DNA of 64,000 nt. It comes from Daedaleopsis sinensis. Lineage: Eukaryota; Basidiomycota; Agaricomycetes; Polyporales; Polyporaceae. Both the position numbers and the translations under genes were made by a program. Location of the stretch: positions 1,550,001 to 1,614,000 of the forward strand of contig CM066310.1 in the NCBI GenBank assembly GCA_033807695.1, written 5' to 3'. Shown here piece after piece: positions 21,175 through 32,644 of this stretch. Below the pieces are notes generated by a model, which was not told the origin of the DNA, did not search any database, and saw nothing but the letters and a program-made list of their open reading frames with translations. The first letter of the stretch is position 1; the number at the start of each line of letters is the position of its first letter.

Positions 21175-23246
21175 CTACGTACCCAGACCTACACGCTCGT
21201 ACCAGTGCTTTCAATTCGCGTGTCAGATCCGAGTCCGCGCTAGATCTTCGTTTGTGCGCCGCCATGGCGCCGTCGTCCTCCTCAGGTCCTCCTCCTGCCT
21301 CCTACCTCCAGGCCCCTGGGGCTGTCGTTGCGTCCTAGATAGTCCTAGATCAAGCCATGAAGGCCGTCCCCCGGTCTCGGCGGTGCTTTTGAGATGAGAA
21401 GGTGCATTCCTGCGCTCGGGGTCTAGCCATGGTGAGGGTGCAGGTCAGAGATGAGAACGCTTCTCAAGCGCCGCGTCTCTCCGACACCTCGGCCTCGACG
21501 TTTGAATTCTGTCCCAAACGGTCATCTCACACTCTCACCGGTCCTCTTCCTCAAGTCCACCCCAAGTCCACGCCATTGCCAATCTGTCAACATACAACTT
21601 TGTGCACGGTAGTGTAAGCCATCGATCTGATCATACACGAACATATTTTATGGACGAATATTGCACAGTTTGAAAAATCACCAGACATCAACCAGACATG
21701 ATGCACCCAACGCGATTGCTGAGGTCAGAACGAGTCTAGACTCAGACTATAAGCTTCATCTCCGGATATTCGCAACGGAATTTGAATGATTGCATGGAAT
21801 CATGATGCATGCGCACGAAGAAGCAGAGGTTTATATTCCAATCCAAACCCAATACTGCGTAAGTACTTACCCTGCTCCAAAACATCACCAGTCACTATTC
21901 GGTCCGCCGGCTCGTCATTCTACCTGCATAGCTCACACCGGGTTGGAGAAATCGCCCGGACGAGTCCACACCACCATCCGAAAGAGATGCTGTTGCAGCT
22001 GTAGATGCAGAATAATTCCGAGGTAACTGCTATCGACCGGCGGCGTACTCAAGATAGGTCCCAGTATCCTAATATGTACGCCCACGCCTCCTTCCCACCT
22101 TGCGCTAACGGACATTCCAGATATATGTATGGAGGATGCTTGACGAGCTCCTGAGACGGCGCGGCATTGCCTCAATTGCGATGGGTATGCACCCGGCGAT
22201 ACCGAAAGTCGTGGCTAGCAGATAGCCCAGCGCCAAGGAGCAACTCGAACGCGAAAGCTCTCACCGAGCGGCCCTCATGGCGGTTTCCTGCTCGCAATAA
22301 CCTCCGACCCGACTCTGGCCTTCAGCGTGCCAGCACAAAACTCCTGCATGGATGAACGCGAGTGCACCTGCTGCGCTGCTGCCGATTGGACGCCGCATCT
22401 CCAATACCGACCGCCTTCCAGTCCGAAACGGCATTGGAAGCCACAGGCCTTACCCCTCGCCGCTCAACGCGTACAGCTCCCAGGGCTGACCAGACAGTGA
22501 GCCACAGCCCAATTTGACCCTCTCTGGCGCTCGATACCTCCCCGGCAGCATCCACTCGCACAGACTGTCCAGTTTTTGAACTCATGGACGGACGTAGTGA
22601 GGCTGAATCTTGTTCTCGAGGAAGTAGAAGGTACAGCGGTACGTACTACCTACAAACTCACGTCCCGCGTAACTCCGCAGTGTATTTCATGACAGATCTT
22701 CTTCCCTCGGATCTGTCGTGGATGTCAACTATGATGATGCCTACCTATGAGTGGCGATTATGGGCGGGCCGCTCAATACGGTCTCATACCCAGACATGCG
22801 AGTTTGAACCCGCACCCTGCCCGTACTTCGCCCATTTGCGTATGAGACTAGCTCCATACTGTGCATCGGTCTCTTGTCGGGGAGTTGACTTGAAGAGGAA
22901 ATGTAGGCGTTTCCTATCTTGCAAGCCTACGTAAGGGAGCAGTTGACGCAAACCCTGACGCGCAGGTGCATCACTATATGCGTAAACGGTCTAGGTTCTT
23001 ACACCACTGCCCTTCCTTCTGCTTATCGCTGAACTGAAGATTGCATCCAGAATGTAAACGAATGGTCCAAACTCCTCAGCACATGCTGCCAATCCAGCGC
23101 GGGCGTAAACGAACGAACATGATTAGACGCTTCATTAAGTAACTAGCAATACCAAAATATCAATGTCCAGATCCTAACATCCATGAATCACATCGAAGTT
23201 CAAGTCCATCCCCAAGATGATATCGTCCATCAAAATGCCCAGCCGC
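21175..23246. other. 2-kb gap between the secreted paralogues, no gene recognised
   Basis: Only short open frames without recognisable motifs. The stretch 22160-22600 is richer in G+C and open on both strands but matches nothing I know. 21270-21310 is a CT-rich run. Confidence 0.4.
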
Positions 23247-24043
23247 TCACTGTGCCGGGATGACCTGGAGGAACACGCCATAGCACGACTGCAGGTCGTA
23301 ATTCTTCCCGCTCGTCGGCTTGTACACGACGTGGTACTCGCTCCCGACCGCACAAAGTGAGAAGCCCGCGACGCCGCCGTTCACCGCGAGCAGGTTCTCG
23401 TGCGACTGCGCGTGCGACGACGTCTGGGCCTGTCAAACGTTACGACTTGGACGTCAGTGCCAGTCCCCCACACGGAAATTGAGCACGGATGCGCACCATG
23501 ACACAGTACTGCTGCGGGAAGTACGCTCCGCGCGTGAACGGCCCCGCGACGATCTCGACCTCCTCGCCCGCCGTCACGCCCGCGCCCGCGCCTGGATACG
23601 GGCCCTTGGGGAACAGCCGCCCGTTCACGATCGACATCGTCGGGTAGTCGTCGTGCGGGTACGTCGCGTACGTCTACCATGACCCTGGAGTCAGCTCCGC
23701 GATTCGTGTATGCCAACGCCGCTCTCGACGCCGCGCACACTCGGGTGGCAATCAAGCGGACACGCACCGACAGCGCCCATACGTTCACCTCGTAGGGGTG
23801 GGGCGAGGGCGCGAGGACGAGCGGGGCGCCCGTCGCGTTGGCGTTCACGCCCGTCGTGTTGAACGCGGTGAGCTTGAAGTTCGCCTGGTCCCCGATCGCG
23901 CCGATGCCGATGCCGTTGCACCAGGGCCCGAGGTCTGCGCGCCTCGAGTTCGTGCTCGACGTGTCCGTCGCGGGGAGTGCGGACGCGGAGATGACCGCGG
24001 CACCGAGCACAAAGGCAAAGAAGGAGAACGTGAAGGCAAGCAT
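23247..24043 (-). CDS. Small secreted protein, copy 2 (unknown function)
   Basis: Tandem paralogue of the gene at 20259-21058. The ATG at 24043 starts a signal peptide (MLAFTFSFFAFVLGAAVISA), followed by DLGPWCNGIGIGAIGDQANF and FNTTGVNANATGAPLVL. Two introns in the same positions and phase as copy 1 join WALS to TYATYPHDDYPT, and QQYCVM to AQTSSHAQSHENLLAVNGG. The C-terminus reads KNYDLQSCYGVFLQVIPAQ. N-glycosylation sites NTT and NAT fall in the same block as NTS and NTT in copy 1. Coding G+C is high. Confidence 0.85.
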
Positions 24044-24884
24044 GGACGTTTAGAAAGTCGGGAAGGTAGAAGAGGGAACTTCGAAGGAAGAGGTGGGTGC
24101 GAAAAATGGTCGCCGGAAGAAAGCGTCGACGAAAGAGAGGATGATAAGCTGTCTTCTGCGAAGACAGCAGGCTTTTATGCAGTGGACTCTTCAGTGGCGG
24201 TAAGCGAACCAATCTTATTCAGCATGGACTCGGATTCCTGGCTTGAAGCCAGGTGAACCATGAAACGACACCCGACGCTGCACTACGGTCATCGATGCCC
24301 CCGGCGGCCTCATAGCGTGCACAGACAATTGTATCGTCGAATGTAGGGTGCGTGTTTTACATTGTTCGAATCCCGCTAGAGCTGACTTGCGGCGGCATTG
24401 CAGTGCTGGCAAAGTGTTAACGGTGTGTTAATATTCAAATTCGGCGCGGTGTTACATACTAGTGGCGGTGCGACCGGGCGTGGTCACGAAGCGTTGGATA
24501 ACTTCCACGTTGGTCCCATGCATGACGGCGATGCAGCCAGAACTGCATGTAAAATGGCAGGCACGTTAGCATTGTGGCCCAGTGCCAATGCACAAGCAAA
24601 GCTTCAGTGCATCTACACCATCTTCCAAACAGGACTGTTAAGTAGGACTCGCATGGAATCATCAACAGTAGGGCGCAATTCGCTAGTAAGCGAATCCTGT
24701 CCGCGCCCAATGCGAACGCAATGGCGAGCTCATCTTGGCGCGGTGCTCGCCTATGCGGTCTCAACGGTGCAGTGAACACGCTTACACAGTGACACAGTGA
24801 TATGATTGCGATGACTTCTTCCTATCATACACACGTTCATACTTGACTCTCTTTGATGACGACTTTGAAGGAAACGCAACCTTC
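24044..24884. other. Intergenic, no gene recognised
   Basis: Upstream region of secreted protein copy 2 and 3' flank of the aminopeptidase. A tRNA-like 'gttcgaatccc' at 24364-24374 lacks a matching T-stem or A box and was rejected. Confidence 0.4.
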
Positions 24885-27035
24885 TCAGATTTCCCCAGAG
24901 CAGACCTTCTCAATCCACTCCGTGTCGCTCCGGACCGTCGTGAGGTTCTCGTACCCATCCTTGGTGATCAGGACGACGTCCTCGATACGGACGCCTCCGA
25001 CGCTCTCGTACCGCTTGAGCACCTCCTGGTCAATGTGCTTCGAGTCGCGCACGGGCGCGATGAGGTGCGGCGAGAAATAGATGCCCGGCTCCACGGTCTG
25101 TCCATCAATCAGCCGGCCATCCACAGTCTCATAGCGAGCAGCGGTGCACGTACCACGACCATGCTCTCCTCCAGTGGGAGCCGAAGCCGCAAGTACGTGT
25201 AGAACGATTCGTGGCCGAGCTCGAGGCCCTTGATCGTGTTGTTCGTGACGGGCTTGCTCGCACTCGGGACGTCGTGCACGTCAAGGCCGAGGGAGTGGCC
25301 GAGGCCGTGCGGGAAAAACGCGGAGCTGATCCCGCTCGCGAGGATGGCCTCCTCTGCGTTCCAGGAGCCGGAGTTCGGGGACTCAGGGGTTTTGAAGATG
25401 CCGAGTCGCTGGAAGCCGCGGACGAGCGTACGGTGGCAAAGGAGCTGGACGGCGTCCCAGTGCAGGCCCGGCTTGAGGTGTTCCATGGACAGCTGACGAG
25501 CATTGTTATTAGATCAATGATACGAGGACGAGAGAGAAGAGATCTGTGCTTACGCGCTGCATTTCAAGGACGAGCTCGTATATGGCCCGTGCCTCGGGTG
25601 TGAATTTGCCCCCGTTACCGACGGGCATGGTGCGCGTGACTGCATAGCGGTCATATCTACGTCAGCAAAGCAATCTCCGTGAGTTTGAAGAGCAGACACT
25701 CACTGTCAGCTGCATAACATTTCCACTCGCAGCCCGCATCGATCAGGAGAACCTGTGGGTTCAGCACCCTATCGTGATCATGCGCGAGATCGTTACAGTT
25801 CTTGTGGTCTCCAGCATTGACCGGGCCCCAAGCAAAGTCACGGTCGTTGCAGCAGTAATGGAGGGTCGATGCACGAGTCGATGCGGCAACAATGGGTAGA
25901 TATGCCTGGTGTTCCGCACTGCACGGAGGAAACATCAGTAGCGTTACACGATCAGGTAAAATATTGGTTAGCTCACCCCTCCCTTCGGCACGATGCTACA
26001 AACAGGGCCTCAGCTTCGGCCTCCTTCTGGATGAGCCACTCGCTAGGGAGGAGGGGGCGTTCGGTCCCCGCTCCCTTACCGCGGGTGATCAGCCCACGCA
26101 CTCCCTGTCCTAAAACGCGCATGACGGTCTCATGGGCACGGGAGCTGATCTGGTTCGCACGTCTGATGAGCGCGATCTCCTCCGCGTCCTTCGTGAGACG
26201 AGCATGATGGAGTGCGGCGAGGAGGTAGTCCTCCGTCACCTTCACATTGCCTGCGAGGAACGGAGCCGTGTACTCAGACGGGATGCTGGGAAAGAGGGAA
26301 GACGCGGGAAGGGTGTGGACGATAGCCCCAGGGAACGCTTTGATCTGTTCTTGGATTGCATCCTGGAGTGCGGCAGGGTGATCGACGCGAGTCACGTTGT
26401 GCGTTTCAGACGCCTCCTCGAGCGATGGTGGGGGAACAGACCACATAAGGTCGGCGAGTTCAGCTTTCGGAATGAAGAGCTGCGAGGAGGGCTTGTTGGC
26501 GAGAGACGTGCCGTTCTGGAACGTCAAGAGCAGATACGACGACGGCACTCGACATCCGGAGAGATAGTAGAAGTTGGATTCCTGTAGAGCTCATCAGTAT
26601 TTTCTTACGTTGTGGTTAATTCACGGAAGGCCCAGCAAGGCATGCTAAATCTCATTACGTCGCGACATCGCGAGCGATCTCGAGGCTTCAATGAGGTATG
26701 CGCTACGCGCTTATCACATCGCCATGTCTGGGAGAAGTACGACAACCACCGTCTGCGCGCGGGCTGTATCATACAGATACCGCTATATGGTTCTTGCTCA
26801 ATTAGCATGTTCAACAAACTTGACTCACCTGGCGAAATGGCATCTCGCGATCGGTGTCATTGCGGTAAGGCACAACCTCTCCTGCAAGAAGAGCAATTTG
26901 TGGCTAAAGAGGATGGTCAGCATTACTATCGTGGATTGGTAATCGGTTACTTTCCTTGTTCTGGTCAACAGCGGGTAGCAGTTCCACCAGTCTCGCACAC
27001 ATTTTCAGCACATGCTGCTCAGCTTTAGTCGACAT
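24885..27035 (-). CDS. Xaa-Pro aminopeptidase / prolidase-like (peptidase family M24B)
   Basis: Metallopeptidase that removes or splits residues next to proline. The N-terminal domain starts at the ATG at 27035 (MSTKAEQHVLKMCARLVELL) and runs through NDTDREMPFRQ, ESNFYYLSGCRVPSSYLLL and LMWSVPPPSLEEA. The catalytic domain has ASTLHYCCNDRDFAWGP, the first Asp ligand in LLIDAGCEW, the second in CYAAD joined across an intron to ITRTMPVGNGG, His in FFPHGLGHSLGLDVHD, Glu in TVEPGIYF and Glu in VRIEDVVL. All five dinuclear-metal ligands are therefore present. It ends WIEKVCSGEI. Seven or so introns are inferred. The splice joining the first two exons (about 26900-26960) is uncertain, because two acceptors are possible. 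No targeting signal is seen, so cytosolic. It is divergent from RRP42, with about 420 bp between starts. Confidence 0.9.
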
Positions 27036-27351
27036 TAGTCAAACAAGATTATCCGGGTGGTAGGAGACGTATACACTCGCCTGGAAAGGATTTATCAACC
27101 ATATTCGCGAACTCGATACCTTCGTAGGATGCACGCGAGAAGGAAGAGAGGAGGAGGAGAGGAGGATCGAACTTCCCAGGAACCTCCTAAGTAGGTTCAA
27201 TACATCATGTAAGCTAAGTATGGTATATGGGGCAAGATAAGCAGTTAGCATAGTAAGAGTGAAATTGAAAAAGTCCCTCTATAGTACATACTCAAAGCTA
27301 TCGTAGCTAATCTAAGATTTAATTATAGTACGATATTCTCAAGCGTTTCGG

Positions 27352-27404
27352 TTTCCTCTTTTCCTCTTCCTCCTCCTCCCCCTCCTCCTCCTCCTCCTCA
27401 AACT
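27352..27404 (+). repeat. Polypyrimidine (CTC/TCC) tract in the RRP42 promoter
   Basis: A nearly pure CT run with repeated 'cctcct' units, ending about 50 bp upstream of the RRP42 start codon. CT-rich tracts near the transcription start are common in filamentous fungal promoters. It lies in the 420-bp region shared with the divergent aminopeptidase gene. Confidence 0.7.
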
Positions 27405-27455
27405 TGCTCCTGGAAATCGTAAGAGCTACGTACAGTCACTATATGCGCCTGCAAA

Positions 27456-28635
27456 ATGGCTTCAGTCCTGCTCTCTAAATCGGAGCGCGCATATACGCAA
27501 GCCTCTCTTCAGGCGACTCCGCCCCTACGCGCGGACGGGCGCGACCTACTCGACTTTAGGACTGTCCTCCTTGAAACGGGCGTGGCTCCTTTAGCGAATG
27601 GAAGTGCAAGGCTCAACATCGGGAAGATAGCGCGCGAAGGCGGTGGCGGCACCGAGATTCTCGCTGCAGTCAAGTTAGAAGTCGAGGATGTAGAGACTGG
27701 AGATGGAGTCGACGGCGGAAGAGTTGTTTGCTCGGTTACATGGTGCGTAGTCTTTCTTTCTGGTCGTGAAGATGAGCTCACTGGTCGAAAGACAGCTCGC
27801 CGTCCGCATATCCGCACCTAACATCCAACGCGCTGGACGAGCTGCAGTACGACCTCACTGTCCTCCTCCAACAAACTATCGGCCACCCGTCTCTCCTCCC
27901 CCAGAACCTCACAATGATTCCGAGAAAAAAGTCTTGGCTGCTCAACCTCGACGCAGTGGTTCTAGTTGACTCGGGGAACGTCGTCGACGCGATTTTCATG
28001 GCTGCACGCGCGGCATTGTGTGATACGAAGGTACCACGGACGCGCGCGGTCGAATATCGCGCGCCCGAAGCTTTGAAAACGACTGCAAAGGACAACACGA
28101 ATGCCATGGACGTAGATGACGGGACGAGTGGATTCGACACCCGCCACATGACCCGCACGGCTGCTGATTTCGAGCTGCCCGACTACTGGGACGAGGGAGA
28201 ATTGTTGCATGGTCGAGAAAGATGGCCCGTATGCGTCACCTTAAATCTCGTATGTGACTTGATATATTGTTCGTTTACTCTTGACACGAATCGCCTGTAT
28301 ATCAGCTCCCTCCCATGCACATACTAGACGCAACACTGTCAGAAGAAGCGTCGATCCCTCTGCGGTTACACCTCATGTTTTCTTTCGTTCCCTCTGCTCC
28401 TCCAAAGTTGCACTCAATGCGGCTGTCGGGTCCCGGAGAGTTGGACTTGAGTTATATGAAACGGTGCATGGCGGTGCGTTTTCTCTCTACTATGTTCAAC
28501 GACTCTTGACTGATCAGCATTTAGAACGGCGAGACGTACGCAAAAGAGTTGTTTACGGCGCTAGAGGCCAAGTTGCGGGAAGAAGACATAAGACGGAACG
28601 TCAAAGAACGAGACAGGTTCGCCTTGGTACGATGA
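27456..28635 (+). CDS. RRP42: Exosome core subunit Rrp42 (RNase PH-like)
   Basis: Non-catalytic RNase PH-like ring subunit of the RNA exosome, acting in nucleus and cytoplasm in RNA processing and decay. It starts MASVLLSKSERAYTQASLQA, followed by the family motif PPLRADGRDLLDFRTVLLET and LANGSARLNIG. The first intron (donor at 27744, acceptor before 27796) restores SPSAYPHLTSNALDELQYDL. Then come LLQQTIGHPSLLPQ, KSWLLNLDAVVLVDSGNVVD, FMAARAALCDTKVPRTRAVE, PPMHILDATLSEE and SGPGELDLSYMKRCM. Two more short introns precede the end (ETYAKELFTALEAKLREE ... RDRFALVR). An acidic insertion between RTRAVEYRAPEAL and WPVCVTLNL (including AMDVDDGTSGF) is longer than in yeast. It converges on GH5 copy 1 with only 47 bp between the stop codons. 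Confidence 0.92.
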
Positions 28636-28682
28636 TACACGCTGCGTATACCTATTACTCCTGGCGTTCGATTTGTATTGCT

Positions 28683-30450
28683 CTAGCTCGAGGGTGTCTG
28701 CTTCGCGTGGTCTCTGAGGACCTTATTCAGCCCCTCCCTCTTCATGCAGTTCTCAAACTTGAAGCTCTCCGCCAGCCGCTCCAAGTCCTCATCCGACATC
28801 CCCTTGAACTGGTCCGCCCATTCCTTCACCAAGAATTCGCTGATAAGCATACATCTAGCCAATCGCGCGACACGGCCCTCCAACGTCCAGACAGGATAAG
28901 GATACAGCCTGCGATGCTCTTCTTTGGGGACATTGTCCTTGATGAGCTGCACGATCGGACGGTAGACATCGCGCACGAATTTGTCGTCTGCGCCCCAAGA
29001 GTCGGCCGCGAGCCGATACTTCTTCGCGAGCAAGTCGCTGAAGTGCCTCCTGTACGGTGTGTCGGGCGAGACGTAGACCATACCTTGGAAGCCGATGTCC
29101 TTGTACAGCCAAATTGACCAGCTCAGGCGGTCCTGGTCAATGCCGTTAGGTGCGTCCTCCAGTGCACAACGCACTCACCTTGGCGTATAGCTCAAGCTGG
29201 TCATTCAGGACGTTGTAGCGGCGCTCGTTAATCTCCTCCATCGTGTCGCCCTCGTACTCCTCCCGCGCATACACGGGACCCCACTCTCCATTCCAGACGC
29301 ACAGCCCGCGCTGGTCCATCCACTCGCGCTTCTTCTCGTAGCTTCGCGCCATGCGCCTGCGCTGCTCCTCGGTACGGGCGTACGGCTCAGGCGCGCCGGG
29401 GAATCCAAACAGGGAATAATCGTGGATCGCGAACGCGCTGTTAGGCCAGCGTGTGCCTGCGTCGTCCGGGAAGCCGGAAAAGTCCTTCGCGTACGTGTTC
29501 CCGTCGAGGAAGAGCATATGGCCCGGGTCGACAGACCGGATCGCAGCGTGCACGCGGTCGTAGAATCGGACGAGCCCGCTGTGCTCCGGGTCCGCTGGCT
29601 CGTTCATGGGGTTGTAGCCTGCGATCCACTACCGATCGTCCGCGGGCACCCTCCATGAGCGATTCAGCCCATTGATGGCACGCATAGTGGCCCTCACCTT
29701 CTCGTCCTTATAGTGCTTGGCGATCTCGGTCCAAAGCCAGACGAGCCTGTCTTGGAAGTCCTTGTGGATCCAGAAGTTCGCGATGTGCGTACCGGCGTCT
29801 GAGTGCCAGCCGCCGTTCTGGCCGCCGGGCGCGGTGTGCATGTCGAGGATAGTGTAGACCCCGTGCTTCGCGCAGGCAGAGACGACGCGGTCGAGGTGGA
29901 CGAAGCCTTCGGGCTTGAGCACGCGCGGGTTGAGATCGTCTTCGAAGTGGCGGTAGCTGATCGCGATGCGAATGCAATTGAGCCCGAGCGATTTGAAGAA
30001 CTCCGCGTCGGGTTCTGCGAAGAAGTGTTCGAGGAACTGGTTTGAGAAGGGACGCGTCAGTATTCGAGATGTATCCTTGTCTCGTCGTCTCCGTCGTCTT
30101 CGCAGTAGTGTCACAATGGCCGGATTAAGGTGAGACTTGCCTTGTCGAAGAAACGCTCTGACCTTTCTTGCCCTATCACTTCGGCGAGAGCCTCACGGAT
30201 CTGGAACTCGCACCCGGGATAGCCTAGGCTTCATTAGCCCCCGATGCTAGAGGCAAAGATGTGTGTATTACCGGATATGAAGTTCTCCATCCTAGGAGGT
30301 TGACTGGTGAGTTCCTATCCACGCTTGGTTTCGATCCGCAGTGATAACCACTCACGTCATCCACCCACCCAGACCAGCTCCGCGCAGTATGACCTCCTCC
30401 CCCGCTTCATCCACGATGCGTGTCTTGTCGACCTTCAGGAATCCCTCCAT
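28683..30450 (-). CDS. Glycoside hydrolase family 5, copy 1
   Basis: GH5 (clan A, retaining) glycosidase of about 500 residues, with no signal peptide, so probably intracellular; likely acts on a beta-glucoside or glucan. The ATG at 30450 gives MEGFLKVDKTRIVDEAG, then [14 protein letters not shown]. Later exons give [54 protein letters not shown], the acid/base Glu in NPMNEPAD, the nucleophile Glu in [12 protein letters not shown], and [18 protein letters not shown]. One intron has a GC-AG boundary (GCAAGT donor, minus strand, 30135-30140). The intron that splits YRHFE in copy 2 is absent here. Head to head with copy 2 at 30928. Subfamily not assigned. Confidence 0.9.
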
Positions 30451-30927
30451 CTCGAAGGTGAGCGACGAATATTGCCTAGATGTCGCTTCGTCGCAGTGGG
30501 TGGCAAGGCCAAGTTCACAAGATTGTCACGTATGAGAGCGATGTCGTTTTTAAGCCGTTCGGCCGCCGCTTCTCTATTCAAGTACCCTCCCGGACCCTGT
30601 GGTGCCTGTCGTGCGAGCAAAGTGACGCTTTAACACTGTGTGCGAACACATGACCACAAATATGACCTTCAAATTGGGCACCCAGTGCCACCCACCATGA
30701 TCCCTGCGACATTCGGACCGCACTCCAACCCGTTTTCGAGCCTGGTGACCAAGACTTGTCCCGCACCTCTGCGCGGGAAATCCTCGGCCCCTTTCGCTGG
30801 TGCGGTCCGGCCCCGGTCTGGGGAAAGCAAATAAACTCGAGGACTCGGAGCCGTGGGCTTCGAACGAGTGTATAAGTACCCAGGACTAACTGCCGGGCCG
30901 TCGAGGGCATTCAACCATCGTTCCACC
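30451..30927. promoter_or_regulatory. Shared divergent promoter of the GH5 pair
   Basis: A 477-bp region between two outward-facing GH5 starts. It holds TATAAGTA at 30871-30878, 50 bp before the copy-2 start. A perfect 10-bp inverted repeat, CGGACCGCAC at 30714-30723 and GTGCGGTCCG at 30800-30809, gives each gene the same motif in opposite orientation. The CGG cores resemble half-sites of Zn2Cys6 regulators; that link is inference. Confidence 0.5.
30871..30878 (+). promoter_or_regulatory. TATA box of GH5 copy 2
   Basis: TATAAGTA, 50 bp before the start codon at 30928. Confidence 0.5.
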
Positions 30928-32644
30928 ATGGCGTATTTGAAAGTGTCCGGCACAAAGATCGTCGACGCGAATGGCAAAGAGACCATTTTGCGCGGCGCGG
31001 GTCTGGGTGGATGGATGAAGTGAGTGACAATAACTGCTGAACATGCGTGGTGACTGACATCGAGTTGGCGAACAGCATGGAGAACTTCATCAGCGGTAAG
31101 TGGCGATCACATCTGAGTACGTCCGGAGGAGTTAGATCATCCTACAATAGGATACCCGGGATGTGAATTCCAGATCCGTGCTGCTCTTGCAGACGTTGTT
31201 GGGAAGGAGAAGTGCGAACTGTTCTTCGACAAGGTTCGTGACCTGCACAGTATCGATAACGAGCAGCGAAAGCTAACTCTGGCTCACAGTTCCTCGAGTA
31301 CTTCTTCCAAGACGAGGATGCTGCTTTCTTCAAAAGTCTAGGCTTGAATTGCATTCGCCTACCTTTCAACTACCGACACTTTGAAGGTGACTTAATAATT
31401 TGAACACGTATACATCAGCTAGAGCGCTGCGTCTCATAACCTACCAGACGACATGAACCCTCGCGTCCTCAAACCTGAGGGTTTCAAGCATCTCGACCGT
31501 GTCATTGATCTGTGCGCGAAGCACGGCATCTACACCATCCTCGATCTGCACACCGCCCCCGGCGGCCAGAACACAGACTGGCACTCCGATGCTGGTACCC
31601 ACATTGCGAAGTTCTGGGAGCACAAAGACTTCCAAGATCGCGTCGTCTGGCTATGGCAGGAGCTCGCGAATCACTACGCGGGCAACACCTGGATCGCGGG
31701 CTACAACCCATTGAACGAGCCCACGGACCCGCACCACACGCGCGTTGTCGCGTTCTACGACCGGGTTTACGACGCGATTCGCGCCATCGATCCGCACCAC
31801 GCGATCTTCTTTGACGGCAACACGTTCGCGTCCGACTTCTCGCACTTCGGCGACGCACACAAGAGGTGGGACAACGTCGCGTACTCCATCCACGACTACT
31901 CGCTCTTCGGCTTCCCCGCGTCTCCTGAGCCGTATGTGAGCAGCGAGACCCAAAAGCACCGTCTCAGACGGAGCTACGAAAAGAAGCGCCAGTGGATGGA
32001 CGAGCGTGGCCTATGCGTGTGGAATGGGGAGTGGGGCCCGGTATACGCGCGCAAGGAGTATGAAGGCGAAAAGACTGACGCGATCAATGAGGAGCGGTAC
32101 ATGGTCCTCAAGGATCAGCTGCAGATCTACAACAAGGTGCGTGGTCTCTCTGCTATGGTGTGTATCCTCGAGCATTCTTGACGTGAGCGTGACGCAGGAC
32201 CGGTTGAGCTGGTCCATCTGGCTGTACAAAGACATCGGCTTCCAGGGAATGGTGTACGTCTCGCGCGACACCCCGTACATGACGCTCTTCAAGGACTTCC
32301 TAGCGAAGAAGCATCGCCTCGCGATAGACGCGTGGGGCGCAGACGACTCGCACGTCCGCCCCGTCTACGAGCCGCTCGTCAACCTCATCCGGAAGGAGAT
32401 CAAGCCGGAGTACCTCGACATCTACCCCGCGCCCGTGTGGAAGTGGACGGACCGCATCGGCCGCCTGGCACGCAACATCCTCGTATCCGAGTTTCTCGTG
32501 CGCGAGTGGGCGGAGCACTTCGTAGGCAAGAGCGAGGAGCAAATCGTCGAAATCGCGCAGAGTTTTGCCTTCTCGAACTGCTTGCACCGCGACGGGCTCA
32601 ACAAGATCCTGAACGAGAATGCGACGCTCGTCGCGAGCCAGTAG
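30928..32644 (+). CDS. Glycoside hydrolase family 5, copy 2
   Basis: Paralogue of the minus-strand GH5 next to it. The ATG at 30928 gives [18 protein letters not shown], then [13 protein letters not shown]. Small exons follow ([45 protein letters not shown]). A larger exon from 31450 has [20 protein letters not shown], the acid/base Glu in NPLNEPTD and the nucleophile Glu in [13 protein letters not shown] last intron near 32140-32197 leads to [18 protein letters not shown], ending NATLVASQ. Both catalytic Glu residues are intact, so both copies should be active. It has no signal peptide. It carries one intron more than copy 1 (inside YRHFE-DD, about 31387-31447). Confidence 0.92.

Noticed and set aside
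24355..24390. tRNA-like B box 'gttcgaatccc'
   Set aside because: The flanks do not form a T-stem, and no A box or acceptor stem is found upstream.
28281..29117. 278-codon plus-strand open frame overlapping RRP42 and GH5 copy 1
   Set aside because: It is antisense to the GH5 C-terminal exon and out of frame with RRP42; a shadow.
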